Shown piece after piece: positions 1-8,797 of a stretch of 64,000 nt of DNA. Origin of the DNA: an uncultured Olsenella sp. (lineage in GTDB: Bacteria; Actinomycetota; Coriobacteriia; Coriobacteriales; Atopobiaceae); NCBI GenBank assembly GCA_900540955.1, contig UQIF01000007.1:1-64000 (forward strand), read 5' to 3'. A program made the position numbers and the translations under genes. Positions within the stretch are counted from its first letter, which is position 1; the number at the start of each line of letters is the position of its first letter. The notes under the pieces are model-generated. The model was given only the letters and a program-made list of their open reading frames with translations. It ran no database searches and was not told where the DNA came from.

Positions 1-67
1 CAAATTGTGGAGACTCCCCTCCGCAGCATCACATTTTGGGACAAAATCCCCCGTCCCTTTTGTCCCA
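1..67. repeat. REP-like palindromic repeat, truncated by window start
   Basis: The stretch ends in TTTTGTCCCA after a copy of GGGACAAAATCCCCCGTCCC, and it opens with CAAATTGTGGAG. Both pieces recur in the long hairpin at 45414-45521 in the same relative order. This is probably the right half of the same intergenic element, with the left arm lying before base 1. Confidence 0.6.
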
Positions 68-92
68 TCCCTTCTGCTAGATAAGGACCCAC

Positions 93-929
93 ATGCACGG
101 ACTGCACGCGCGCCTGCCCAAGAACTTCGTCCTCGAGGAGCGCCTCGAACGCTACCGCGACTACATCGAGCCGGATCCCTACTCCTGGGCCGGCAGCTGG
201 GCCGCTGCCTGCGCGCCCGCCGGCAGCGAGGCGTTCTCTGAGGTTCGCCTCGATCTCGGCTGCGGCAAGGGCTCCTTTACCGTCGAGGCGGCACGCCGCG
301 AGCCCGAGGTGCTGTTCATCGGCATGGACTCCGAGCCCATCTGCATCGCCTACGCCGCCCAGCACGGCTTCGAGTCGGAGCTGCCCAACGTCGTCTTTGT
401 CCCCGGCACCGGCATGCGCATCCGCGAGATGTTCGCCCCCGGCGAGCTGGGCGCCATTTACCTCAACTTCCCCACACCGTTCCCGCGCAAGCGAGACTCG
501 GCGGGCAGGCTCGTCAACCTCGAGCGTCTCATGGACTACCAGGAGGTCCTCGTGCCCGGCGGAGAGGTGCGCCTGCGCACCGACAGCCAGCCGCTCTTTG
601 ACTTCGCGCTCACGCAGGTCCCTCTTGCCGGGTACGAGATCGTGTGGCAAAGCCGCGACGCGCGCGCCGAGCGCCCCGACGACCCCATGAGCGAGTACGA
701 AGAGCGCCTGGGCGCCCAGGGCGCCCGCGTGAACTCCTACGTCGCCGTGCCCGGGCCCGCACCCGAAAACCCCGTGCAAACCGCCGAGATGAGCCTCGCC
801 GCCTACATCCCTGACGACCTCACGAGCTTCGACGCCTACGCGCCGCACGGCATGCAGGGCACCATCGAGAACCTGCGCAACCGCGCCGCCAAGGACGGCG
901 GCGACTGGAGCCGCGGTATCACGTTGTAG
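93..929 (+). CDS. trmB: tRNA (guanine-N7-)-methyltransferase, TrmB family
   Basis: Predicted SAM-dependent methyltransferase forming m7G46 in the variable loop of tRNA in the cytoplasm. The 278-residue protein has the SAM-binding motif DLGCGKGSF near residue 53, an acidic strand end (GMDSE) and the TrmB-type LNFPTPFPRKR motif near residue 123. Classical TrmB has FPDPWPKxRH at that place, so this is a diverged form. The C-terminal ~60 residues, ending in a stretch about fifty residues past the last recognisable TrmB element, are longer than usual and of unknown role. The ATG at 93 follows AAGGA at a normal distance. The gene appears monocistronic, ending at a hairpin shared with the convergent gene. 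Family assignment is fairly sure; exact tRNA substrate is inferred. Confidence 0.8.
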   Translation: MHGLHARLPKNFVLEERLERYRDYIEPDPYSWAGSWAAACAPAGSEAFSEVRLDLGCGKGSFTVEAARREPEVLFIGMDSEPICIAYAAQHGFESELPNVVFVPGTGMRIREMFAPGELGAIYLNFPTPFPRKRDSAGRLVNLERLMDYQEVLVPGGEVRLRTDSQPLFDFALTQVPLAGYEIVWQSRDARAERPDDPMSEYEERLGAQGARVNSYVAVPGPAPENPVQTAEMSLAAYIPDDLTSFDAYAPHGMQGTIENLRNRAAKDGGDWSRGITL

Positions 930-961
930 GCGCCCTCCGCAAACAGTGCCCCAACAGCAAT

Positions 962-983
962 CGGGCGGCCACAAGGCCGCCCG
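962..983. terminator. hairpin between convergent genes
   Basis: A 9-bp perfect stem (CGGGCGGCC / GGCCGCCCG) with an ACAA loop lies between convergent stops. T-rich sequence is weak on both sides, so termination efficiency is uncertain. Confidence 0.55.
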
Positions 984-1013
984 AACTGTATTTCGCCGCT
1001 ATAGCTCGATTCC

Positions 1014-1883
1014 CTATTCAGGCAAGAAGCCCTCGAAGATGACGACCGCGCCGGCCGCCTCGGCAGCGCGCAGGTCCTGCTCGCTGCGCACCGTCCACAC
1101 CACGAGGTGCCCGCCCAGCACGTCGCACGAGAGGCGAACGGCGGGGTTGTCGCGGTCGGAGAACCTATACGCGACGAAGTCCGGCCTCGTGACCACGTTG
1201 GACAGAAGCGCCGTCCCGCCGATGCGCTCGTAGAGCGGGCGCTCCTGCTCGGGCCAGTAGTTCCACGCGAGCTGTCCTCGGATCACCTCGGGGCGGTTCT
1301 GCCGCATCCACGCGACCGCGCGCGGATCGAAGCTCTCGACGCAGTAGCGCACGAGATGGTCGTCCAGGCAGCGCATGACGCGCTCGCAGAGCTCGGCGTA
1401 ATTGCCGTTGTGCACCTTGATCTCCACGATCATGGGCGCCGGCATCTCCGACTCGCCCGTCGGGTCGCAATCGAAGACCGAGAGCGCCTCATCGAAGGTG
1501 GGAATCTGCTCGTCGGTGTCCAGAAGGCGACATTCGCGCAGCTCAGAGAGGGTCATCTCCTCGACAATGCCGTCGCGCCCGCACATGCGGCGGATATCCG
1601 AGTCGTGGATCACGACGAGCTCGCCATCGGCGGTCAGGTGGACGTCGAGCTCGACGCCGAAGCCGAACTCGCGCGCGCGAAGAAACGCCGCCATCGAGTT
1701 CTCGGGGACCCCCTCGCAGTGCAGTCCGCGATGCGCGTAGCGGTAACGAGAGATCTCGCGCCACTGCTGGTCGATCACAGGGTCGCCGTGGCGAGGCGCC
1801 ACAAGCGAGCAGGCCAGGCCGGCCGCCACGACCGCAGAGCCCGCGGCAACCGCCACGCAGCCCAGGAGATTCTTTGCCTTCAT
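1014..1883 (-). CDS. glycerophosphodiester phosphodiesterase, secreted or membrane-anchored
   Basis: Predicted to hydrolyse glycerophosphodiesters to glycerol-3-phosphate and an alcohol on the outer face of the membrane. The chosen ATG at 1883 follows GGAGG at good spacing; an upstream in-frame start at 1940 lacks this. From that start the 289-residue protein begins with a lysine pair and a hydrophobic segment (residues ~6-28), a signal anchor or signal peptide. The GDPD barrel then shows AHRG (His51), the ELD metal ligands (Glu78, Asp80) and VIHD (His93). A short hairpin (GGCAAGAAG / CTTCTTGCC, 1898-1922) sits immediately before the ribosome-binding site. Substrate, whether lipid deacylation products or teichoic-acid linkages, cannot be told from sequence. 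Confidence 0.88.
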   Translation of the reverse strand: MKAKNLLGCVAVAAGSAVVAAGLACSLVAPRHGDPVIDQQWREISRYRYAHRGLHCEGVPENSMAAFLRAREFGFGVELDVHLTADGELVVIHDSDIRRMCGRDGIVEEMTLSELRECRLLDTDEQIPTFDEALSVFDCDPTGESEMPAPMIVEIKVHNGNYAELCERVMRCLDDHLVRYCVESFDPRAVAWMRQNRPEVIRGQLAWNYWPEQERPLYERIGGTALLSNVVTRPDFVAYRFSDRDNPAVRLSCDVLGGHLVVWTVRSEQDLRAAEAAGAVVIFEGFLPE

Positions 1884-2130
1884 ATTCAAGCCTCCATGGC
1901 AAGAAGAAGCGTCCTTCTTGCCGGCGATGAGCAAATGCAATGGGAACTAGTATGCCACGAGAGAGTCCGGGGGCGCACCGCCGCACCCCGACGGCTGGTC
2001 AGGGAGATGCCGGCCCCCCTTCTGCCGACGCCGAGCGCCATTCACCGGATTTGGGTAGTAAGGTAGAGAGTCGAAAACCGCGCGCGGCGAGCCTTCACGT
2101 TCGCCGCGCCCTCGCGCGAAAGGGCCAAAC

Positions 2131-3891
2131 ATGTCGCAAATCAAGCCCGGCCACCGCCTATACCTGTATCGATTGTTCCGCCGCGAGCTCGGCGTCGGAA
2201 AGCAGACCGCCCTCGCCCGCGCCGCCGAGGTGCTCGAGGCCGACGGCCTCGCCCCCGCCGACCTCGGCTTCGAGGATGCCCGCAGCCTCTTTGAGGAGCT
2301 CAGCGAGTGCGTCAAGGTCACCGTTTTCAAGAAGGGCGCCGTCTTTGTGACCGTGCTCGCAAACGAGGAGTACGACCAGGCGCTCGCCCGCGCCGAGAAG
2401 AACGGGGGCAAGAATCCCGCCGGCGCGAAGTCGTTCAAGCGACAGCGCGGCGTGAAGAACGTGAAGCCGCTGAAGCCGAAGCACATCGAGCCGAAGCCCG
2501 AGCCGGAGCCCGAGGTCGGGCCCGCGCAGGAGCCGGAAGAAACGCTTGTTGTCGGTCCGGAGCTCGAGCCGACGCCCGCGGCTGAGGCGGATTCCGCCGC
2601 CGAACACGCAATCGAGGCCCAGCCAGAGGCAGGGCTCGAGATCGCGACCCCCCAGGATGCCGAGCCTGGCGCAGAGCTGACAACCAACGACGAGGCCGAG
2701 GCAGACGAGCCGCTCGCCACCCACCCCGAGCCCGCGCCTGCACCCGAGCCCGCGCCTGCGCCCGAACCCGCGCCCGAGCCGTCCATCAAGTTCACTATCA
2801 CCTATGCCCCCGAGCCGATCGAGCAGGACATCGACCCCTGCCCGTCGCCCAAGGCGACGACCGGTGATGCGCCGATCGAGGAACCCGCAGCGACCGAGCC
2901 TGCGCCTGCGCGCCCTTCTCGCCCGGCCCGCCCGGCAAACAACCTCCCGCAGGACTTCTATGCCGACGTCATCGTCACCGATGAGCCGCTCTCGGCCCTC
3001 TACCAGGTGCTTCCCCTCGAGGTCGACCCGGTGGCCACGCTCGAGGAGGATTTCCGCATCGCCCGCTCGACCGGCACCCTCGACGGGACGCGAAGCGAGG
3101 TCAGCTTCCCTATGCGCTTCCAGCGCAGGGACGGCTCTCCCGTCATGGTCACGCTGCGCCGCCGCGCTCGCGCCGTCGCCGGCAAGCACTGGACGCTCGC
3201 GAGCATCGACGCCGACGCGCCCGAGGAGGTCGGCATGGGCGCCCTTGAGCGCAAGGCCGCCGGTCCTTGGGCCGCCTTCGCAAGCAAAGACCAGATCATT
3301 GATGCCATAAGCCCCGAGGCAGAGCTCGCGCAGTTCGCCGTGCTCGGCTCGTGGGACAAGCTCCTCGAGGAGCTCTCCGCGCTCGCCGCCCCCGAGGACT
3401 GGGGAGAAGGGCGCGCCCTTCTTCGCGACTACCTCGCCATGCGTTATCGCCGCGTCGCGCGTGAGCGCTTGGTCTCGATGGCCGACGACGGCTCTTCGGC
3501 CGCCTTCGACACGGGGCTTCTTTCCGCCGGCGGCGAGCCCATCGCCGCCATCCTCGAGCCGCACGACGGGGACATCCACTGGGAGCTCACGTGCTTCTCG
3601 CTGAACGCCCAGGCTCGTCCGGCCACATGGCCGCAGATGCCCGAGCCCGGCCAGATCGCACGCGAGCTCCTCGAAACGGGAGACCCCGCGCTGCGCCGCG
3701 CCGCCGCGCTCGTCGTCCGCAGCCCCCGCGCGGCCACACAGGCCTATGACGCCGTGAACGACGCCGTCTACGTGCTCGTTCCCGTCGACGGGCAGGTCCA
3801 CGCGCTTGGCCACGGACCCCTAAGCAAGGCCGCCGCTCGCGTCTGCGCGCGCGTGGTCAGCGCCGACCAGCCCGCCTGGCTGGACAAGTAG
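2131..3891 (+). CDS. unknown protein with Pro/Glu-rich linker
   Basis: I do not recognise this 586-residue protein. The N-terminal ~100 residues (a basic, helix-rich segment with the motif RLYLYRLFRREL near residue 9) look folded and end in a Lys-rich patch. Residues ~115-270 are a low-complexity acidic and proline-rich linker, with perfect Pro-Ala-Pro-Glu repeats around 199-217. The C-terminal ~310 residues look like a second globular part with an Arg-rich strand near 325-350. There is no signal peptide and no membrane segment, so it is probably cytoplasmic. AAAGGG precedes the ATG. It is flanked by unrelated genes on the opposite strand, giving no functional context. The two-domain layout joined by a PAP linker suggests an adaptor or nucleic-acid-associated protein, but this is only a guess. 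Confidence 0.8.
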   Translation: MSQIKPGHRLYLYRLFRRELGVGKQTALARAAEVLEADGLAPADLGFEDARSLFEELSECVKVTVFKKGAVFVTVLANEEYDQALARAEKNGGKNPAGAKSFKRQRGVKNVKPLKPKHIEPKPEPEPEVGPAQEPEETLVVGPELEPTPAAEADSAAEHAIEAQPEAGLEIATPQDAEPGAELTTNDEAEADEPLATHPEPAPAPEPAPAPEPAPEPSIKFTITYAPEPIEQDIDPCPSPKATTGDAPIEEPAATEPAPARPSRPARPANNLPQDFYADVIVTDEPLSALYQVLPLEVDPVATLEEDFRIARSTGTLDGTRSEVSFPMRFQRRDGSPVMVTLRRRARAVAGKHWTLASIDADAPEEVGMGALERKAAGPWAAFASKDQIIDAISPEAELAQFAVLGSWDKLLEELSALAAPEDWGEGRALLRDYLAMRYRRVARERLVSMADDGSSAAFDTGLLSAGGEPIAAILEPHDGDIHWELTCFSLNAQARPATWPQMPEPGQIARELLETGDPALRRAAALVVRSPRAATQAYDAVNDAVYVLVPVDGQVHALGHGPLSKAAARVCARVVSADQPAWLDK

Positions 3892-3909
3892 GCAACGTCC
3901 CCAAAGCAG

Positions 3910-3950
3910 CAGCGCCGCCCCTCCCAAACCCGGAGAGACGGCGCTGTTTT
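3910..3950 (+). terminator. intrinsic terminator
   Basis: Stem CAGCGCCG / CGGCGCTG followed by TTTT, 18 bp after the stop of the preceding gene and before a convergent gene. Confidence 0.75.
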
Positions 3951-3979
3951 CGTGCCGTTGGCTATCGGTCGCCCGCCTG

Positions 3980-5695
3980 TTACTCCTCAGCCTCGTCCGT
4001 GAGCGCGAGCAGGTCCTCCTCACCGGTGCGGACCTTGACGACCTTCTCGACGCTGTTGACGAAGATCTTGCCGTCGCCGATGTGGCCCGTGTACAGGACC
4101 TGCTTGATCACGTCGACGATGCGCTGGTACGGGATGTTGCCGACGACGATCTCGACCTTGACCTTGGGCAGCAGGCGCGCGTCGACCTCGACGCCGCGGT
4201 ACATCTCGCCGGCGCCCTTCTGCAGGCCGTAGCCCGTGACCTGGCTCACGGTCATGCCGGTGATGCCGGCCTTGTTGAGGGCGACCTTGAGCTCGTCGAG
4301 CTTGCTCGCCTTGCAGCAGACCACGATGTTGTGCATGCCGCTGTGGGCGAAGGGCTCGACCACGGGAACGGCCGCGTTGACCTTGGCCTCAGACGCCTTC
4401 TGGATATCGTCCTCACCCAGGTCGCAGCCCTCGTTGGGGCTCACGAGCTCGAGGTTCGCGTAGGTCGGGTCGCTGATGGCAAAGCCGGCGTAGGCGGTAG
4501 GCAGGCCGTGCTCGGCGTAGTCGAGGCCGTCGATCTCGATCTGCTCCGACACGCGCAGGCCGACGAGCTTGTCGATGACCTTGAAGATCACGAACATCGT
4601 GGCCAGAACCCATGCCGCCACAGCCACCAGGCCGAGCGCCTGGATGCCCAGCTTGGCCACGCCGCCGCCGTAGAAGAGGCCGCCGTCGGTGGCAAAGAGG
4701 CCGACGCAGAGCGTGCCGAGGGCGCCGCAACAGCCGTGGACCGAGATGGCGCCGACGGGGTCGTCGATCTTTACGACCTTATCGAAGAACTCGACCGCCA
4801 AGATCACGACGATGCCCGCGATGATGCCCGTGACGGCGGCGCCGAACGGGTCCATGACGTCGCAGCCGGCGGTGATCGCGACGAGGCCGGCAAGCGAGGC
4901 GTTGAACGTCAGCGAGACGTCGGGCTTGCCGTAGCGGCACCAGGTGAAGATCATCGCGGTGAGGGTGGCCACCGCCGCGGCGAGGTTGGTGTTGAAGCAG
5001 ATGAGGCCGGCGTTGGTCATCACGTCGTCGCCGGTCATGCTGACGGTGGAGCCGCCGTTGAAGCCGAACCAGCAGAACCACAGGATAAAGACGCCGAGGG
5101 CCATGGCGGTCATGTTGTGGCCGAGGATGGCGCGGGGCTTACCGTCCTTGCCGTACTTGCCGATACGCGGCCCCAGGATCGCGGCGCCAAGGCAGGCCGT
5201 CACGCCGCCGACGAAGTGGACCGCGGTCGAGCCGGCGAAGTCATGGAAGCCGAGTTGCGAGAGCCAGCCGCCGCCCCAGATCCAGTGGCCCGAGACCGGG
5301 TAGACGATCAGGCTGATCATCGCGGAGTAGAGCACGTAGGCCTTGAAGTTCGTGCGCTCTGCCATCGAGCCCGAGACAATGGTGGCGGCCGTCGCGCAGA
5401 ACACGGTCTGGAACAGCGCGTAGACCCAGGTGGGCAGCGTGCCGAAGTCGTAGCTGCCCTGGATGAACGGGTCGAAACCGCCGATGAAGGCGCCCGTGCC
5501 GCCGAACATGATGCCGAAGCCGAAGATCCAGAACACCGGGGTGCCGATGCAGAAGTCCATGAGGTTCTTCATCAAGATGTTGCCGGTGTTCTTCGCGCGG
5601 GTAAGGCCAGCCTCGCACAGCGCGAAGCCAGCTTGCATGAAATAGACGAGGAACGCCCCGACGAGCGTCCAAGTCACGTCTGCCGAGCTGAACAT
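3980..5695 (-). CDS. amt: ammonium transporter fused to a P-II signalling domain
   Basis: The protein is an Amt/Rh-family ammonium channel with a C-terminal GlnB/GlnK-type domain in one 571-residue chain. The start at 5695 is fixed by AAAGGAGG six bases upstream. Residues 1-410 hold eleven or so membrane segments and the two pore histidines (His160 in STAVHFVGG, His320 in ISVHGCCG). A linker of ~40 residues leads to the P-II domain (~454-571), with T-loop motif GYGLQKGAGEMYRG (488-501) and the LPKVKVEIVV strand. The residue matching uridylylated Tyr51 of E. coli P-II is Val504, whereas the Tyr46 equivalent (Tyr499) is kept. The fused domain probably gates the channel by ATP/ADP/2-oxoglutarate binding, not by uridylylation. 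It is divergent from nhaA across a 344-bp gap. Confidence 0.93.
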   Translation of the reverse strand: MFSSADVTWTLVGAFLVYFMQAGFALCEAGLTRAKNTGNILMKNLMDFCIGTPVFWIFGFGIMFGGTGAFIGGFDPFIQGSYDFGTLPTWVYALFQTVFCATAATIVSGSMAERTNFKAYVLYSAMISLIVYPVSGHWIWGGGWLSQLGFHDFAGSTAVHFVGGVTACLGAAILGPRIGKYGKDGKPRAILGHNMTAMALGVFILWFCWFGFNGGSTVSMTGDDVMTNAGLICFNTNLAAAVATLTAMIFTWCRYGKPDVSLTFNASLAGLVAITAGCDVMDPFGAAVTGIIAGIVVILAVEFFDKVVKIDDPVGAISVHGCCGALGTLCVGLFATDGGLFYGGGVAKLGIQALGLVAVAAWVLATMFVIFKVIDKLVGLRVSEQIEIDGLDYAEHGLPTAYAGFAISDPTYANLELVSPNEGCDLGEDDIQKASEAKVNAAVPVVEPFAHSGMHNIVVCCKASKLDELKVALNKAGITGMTVSQVTGYGLQKGAGEMYRGVEVDARLLPKVKVEIVVGNIPYQRIVDVIKQVLYTGHIGDGKIFVNSVEKVVKVRTGEEDLLALTDEAEE

Positions 5696-6039
5696 AAAAG
5701 CCTCCTTTATGGGCCGGTTTCCTTGCAAAGAAGTGCTTTGCGGCGCACGCGTTCGCCGTCTGACGAGCAAAAGCAGCCGCTCACAAGCCTGCTGGACCTC
5801 GCTCGCCAAAAACAACTTGACAGAGCTTCGGCGCTATTTGAACGGTCGAAAACTATCCGTAACCGCCGTAACCAACTTGTGTCGTTCGCGAAATAAGACG
5901 GTCTTTTATATCCGACGCCAAAAGACCACTTCCGTTTTTTGCGTTATAACCGAACGGCGAGAAGAGAAGAGGCGCCACACCGCTCCTTCTTGCCCAGGCG
6001 CGACCGAGCGCCATCGCCCCTAAGTTCCTGGAGGATCTA
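5696..6039. promoter_or_regulatory. 344-bp divergent regulatory gap, amt / nhaA
   Basis: No coding sequence is convincing here. It must hold promoters for both divergent genes. The only ordered feature I see is a tandem GTAACC at 5859-5873 (GTAACCGCCGTAACC). This loosely resembles the GTnAC half-sites of actinobacterial GlnR operators, but the spacing differs. The base composition is lower in GC than the flanking genes. Confidence 0.35.
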
Positions 6040-7401
6040 ATGAGCACCTCGCCCATCGTCGCCGTGCCCGCCGTCGTGCGGCGCTGCGAGAACAAGAAGC
6101 GCCTCGCGCGCATAACGAGCAACGGCACCATCGCCGCCGGCGCGATGGTCGCCGCCGCCGTGCTCGCCGTGATCGTGGCGAACACGGACGCGTACTATCC
6201 CGTGCGCGCGCTCCTCGAGGCACCCTTGGCCATAGAGGTCGGGCCCTACGTCGGCTCGATGTCGCTCGAGGGCTTTATCAACGACTTCCTCATGGCGATC
6301 TTCTTCCTGAGCGTCGGCATCGAGCTCAAGTACGAGCTCACGGCCGGCGTCCTCACCAACCCGCGCCAGGCCATGATGCCCATCCTCGCCGCGTGCGGCG
6401 GCGTGGCGGCGCCCGCCCTCATCTATACGCTCCTCAACTGGGGCGGCGCCCAGAGCGGCTGGGCCGTGCCCATCGCCACCGACATCGCCTTCGCGCTCGG
6501 CATCATGTCGCTCGCGGGCGACAAGGTCGCGCCGGCGGCAAAGGTGTTCTTCTCGACGCTCGCCATCGCCGACGACCTGCTCGGCATCATCGTGATCGCG
6601 CTGTTCTACGGCCAGGCGCCGAGCCTGCCGTGGCTCGCCGCCTCCGCCGTGGTCTGCTTTGCGCTGTGGGGCCTCACCCGGCTGCAGGTCTACCACTCGC
6701 GCTGGTACATCGTCCTCGGGCTCGTGCTGTGGTTCTGCATGCTCAACTCGGGCGTCCACGCGACGCTTGCCGGCGTCATCCTCGCGTTCTTCTTGCCCGT
6801 GAAGTCCGACATCAAGCTCGAGAACGTCCAAGATTGGCTAAACGACCGCGGCGGAGAGCTCGACGACGCCTACGACCCCGAGCTCCACGTGCTCGGCCAG
6901 CACGGGTTCACCCAGACCGCCCGACGCGTGGAGAACATCATGCACCGCGTGACGCCGCCGCTGCAGCGCGTCGAGACCGCCATCGCCACGCCCGTGAACT
7001 TCCTCATCCTGCCGCTGTTCGCCTTTGCCAACGCGCAGCTTCGCCTGGTCGGGGTGGACCCCGCGAGCATCCTCGCCGACCCGGTGGCGCGAGGCGTCTT
7101 CCTCGGCCTTGTGCTCGGCAAGCCGCTGGGCATCGTCGCTGTGACGGCGCTGCTGGTAAAGATCGGCTTCTCTCCCCTGCCGGAGGGCTCCAACTGGGGC
7201 CAGATGCTCTGCGTGGGCGTGCTCGGCGGCGTCGGCTTCACCATGTGCATCCTGATCTCGGGGCTCTCGTTCGGCAGCGGCCCCGAGCAGCTCGCCGCCA
7301 AGTGCGCCGTGCTTGCCGCGAGCGTGTTCGCAAGCCTGCTCGGCCTTGTGCTGCTCAACGTCACGCACGCGCTCGGCAGCCGCCGCCCCAAAGGCCAGTG
7401 A
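6040..7401 (+). CDS. nhaA: Na+/H+ antiporter NhaA
   Basis: Inner-membrane antiporter that exports Na+ in exchange for protons, used for pH and sodium homeostasis. The 453-residue protein has the NhaA signature PIATDIAFALG with the conserved Asp148 (E. coli Asp133 equivalent). It also has the essential Asp-Asp pair AIADD at 178-179 (E. coli Asp163/164). It is longer than E. coli NhaA (388), with a basic N-terminal extension of ~25 residues and a larger loop around 265-310. A GGAGG precedes the ATG. It stands alone between divergent amt and the downstream icd. Gut actinobacteria commonly carry such stand-alone NhaA. Confidence 0.95.
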   Translation: MSTSPIVAVPAVVRRCENKKRLARITSNGTIAAGAMVAAAVLAVIVANTDAYYPVRALLEAPLAIEVGPYVGSMSLEGFINDFLMAIFFLSVGIELKYELTAGVLTNPRQAMMPILAACGGVAAPALIYTLLNWGGAQSGWAVPIATDIAFALGIMSLAGDKVAPAAKVFFSTLAIADDLLGIIVIALFYGQAPSLPWLAASAVVCFALWGLTRLQVYHSRWYIVLGLVLWFCMLNSGVHATLAGVILAFFLPVKSDIKLENVQDWLNDRGGELDDAYDPELHVLGQHGFTQTARRVENIMHRVTPPLQRVETAIATPVNFLILPLFAFANAQLRLVGVDPASILADPVARGVFLGLVLGKPLGIVAVTALLVKIGFSPLPEGSNWGQMLCVGVLGGVGFTMCILISGLSFGSGPEQLAAKCAVLAASVFASLLGLVLLNVTHALGSRRPKGQ

Positions 7402-7504
7402 CAAATTACGAGAGCGTCTCGGGCGGGCGGTCCGCGCCCCCGCGAGCGCCCCGGCATGATAAAGTCGCGTCAGTACCGCGCACGGCGACCCCATGGAGGT
7501 TCGA

Positions 7505-8719
7505 ATGACCAAGATCGCGATGAAGACCCCGCTCGTCGAGATGGACGGCGACGAGATGACCCGCATCATCTGGCAGATCATCAAAGACGAGCTCATCTGC
7601 CCCTACGTTGACCTCAAGACCGAGTACTACGACCTTGGCCTCGAGTACCGCGACAAGACCGACGACCAGGTCACCGTCGACTCCGCCGAGGCGACCAAGC
7701 GCCTGGGCGTCGCCGTCAAGTGCGCCACCATCACCCCCAACGCCCAGCGCGTCGAGGAGTACCACCTCAAGCAGATGTGGAAGAGCCCCAACGGCACCAT
7801 CCGCGCCATGCTTGACGGCACCGTTTTCCGCGCGCCCATCGTGGTCAAGGGCATCGAGCCCGTGGTCAGCTGCTGGAAGAAGCCCATCACCATCGCCCGC
7901 CACGCCTACGGCGACGTGTACAAGAACGCCGAGATGCGCATCCCCGGCCCCGGCAAGGTCGAGCTCGTCTACACCGCCGCCGACGGCACCGAGACCCGCG
8001 AGCTCGTCCACGACTTCACCGGCGCCGGTGTGGTCCAGGGCATGCACAACCTCGACGACTCCATCGAGAGCTTTGCCCGCAGCTGCTTCGAATACGCCCT
8101 ATCGACCAAGCAGGACCTGTGGTTCGCCACCAAGGACACCATCTCAAAGAAGTACGACCACCGCTTCAAGGACGTCTTTGCCGACCTCTACGAGGCCGAG
8201 TACAGGGAGAAGTTCGAGGCGCTCGGCATCGAGTACTTCTACACCCTGATCGACGATGCCGTCGCCCGCATCATGAAGGCCGAGGGCGGCTTCATCTGGG
8301 CGTGCAAGAACTACGACGGCGACGTCATGAGCGACATGCTCTCCTCCGCCTTCGGCAGCCTGGCCATGATGACCTCCGTGCTCGTGAGCCCCCACGGCTA
8401 CTACGAGTACGAGGCCGCCCACGGCACCGTCCAGCGCCATTACTACAAGCACCTCAAGGGCGAGCCCACCTCCACGAACTCCGTAGCCACCATCTTTGCC
8501 TGGACCGGCGCGCTTCGCAAACGCGGCGAGCTGGACGGCACCCCCGAGCTCGTCGACTTCGCGAACCGCCTCGAGGCCGCCACGATCCACACCATCGAGG
8601 CCGGCAAGATGACGGGCGACCTCGCCCGCATCACCTCGCTGGAAAACCCCACCACCCTGGGCACGCGCGAGTTCATCCTCGCCATCCGCGAGACCCTCGA
8701 CGCCGAGGCCGCCGCGTAG
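7505..8719 (+). CDS. icd: NADP-dependent isocitrate dehydrogenase
   Basis: Oxidative decarboxylation of isocitrate to 2-oxoglutarate with NADPH formation in the cytoplasm. The 404-residue length and motifs (EMDGDEMTR near the N-terminus, substrate loop SPNGTIR, metal site YDGDVMSD, cofactor loop EAAHGTVQRHY) place it in the homodimeric, eukaryote-like IDH class and not the E. coli Icd class. The start at 7505 was preferred to 7493 because GGAGG lies eight bases before it. No other TCA-cycle gene is nearby, so it probably supplies 2-oxoglutarate for glutamate synthesis. A strong terminator follows. Confidence 0.95.
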   Translation: MTKIAMKTPLVEMDGDEMTRIIWQIIKDELICPYVDLKTEYYDLGLEYRDKTDDQVTVDSAEATKRLGVAVKCATITPNAQRVEEYHLKQMWKSPNGTIRAMLDGTVFRAPIVVKGIEPVVSCWKKPITIARHAYGDVYKNAEMRIPGPGKVELVYTAADGTETRELVHDFTGAGVVQGMHNLDDSIESFARSCFEYALSTKQDLWFATKDTISKKYDHRFKDVFADLYEAEYREKFEALGIEYFYTLIDDAVARIMKAEGGFIWACKNYDGDVMSDMLSSAFGSLAMMTSVLVSPHGYYEYEAAHGTVQRHYYKHLKGEPTSTNSVATIFAWTGALRKRGELDGTPELVDFANRLEAATIHTIEAGKMTGDLARITSLENPTTLGTREFILAIRETLDAEAAA

Positions 8720-8742
8720 GCAAGTCGCACTACCGTACAATG

Positions 8743-8777
8743 GGGCCGTCCTTCTTTGCGGAGGGACGGCCCTTTTT
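8743..8777 (+). terminator. intrinsic terminator after icd
   Basis: Nine-base-pair GC stem GGGCCGTCC / GGACGGCCC followed directly by TTTTT. Confidence 0.9.
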
Positions 8778-8797
8778 CTGCGGCTTTGGAGGCTCCG

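Noticed and set aside
4082..5896. 604-codon plus-strand frame
   Set aside because: Antisense of the Amt-P-II gene, with a biased Asp/Glu/Arg/Ala composition and no motif.
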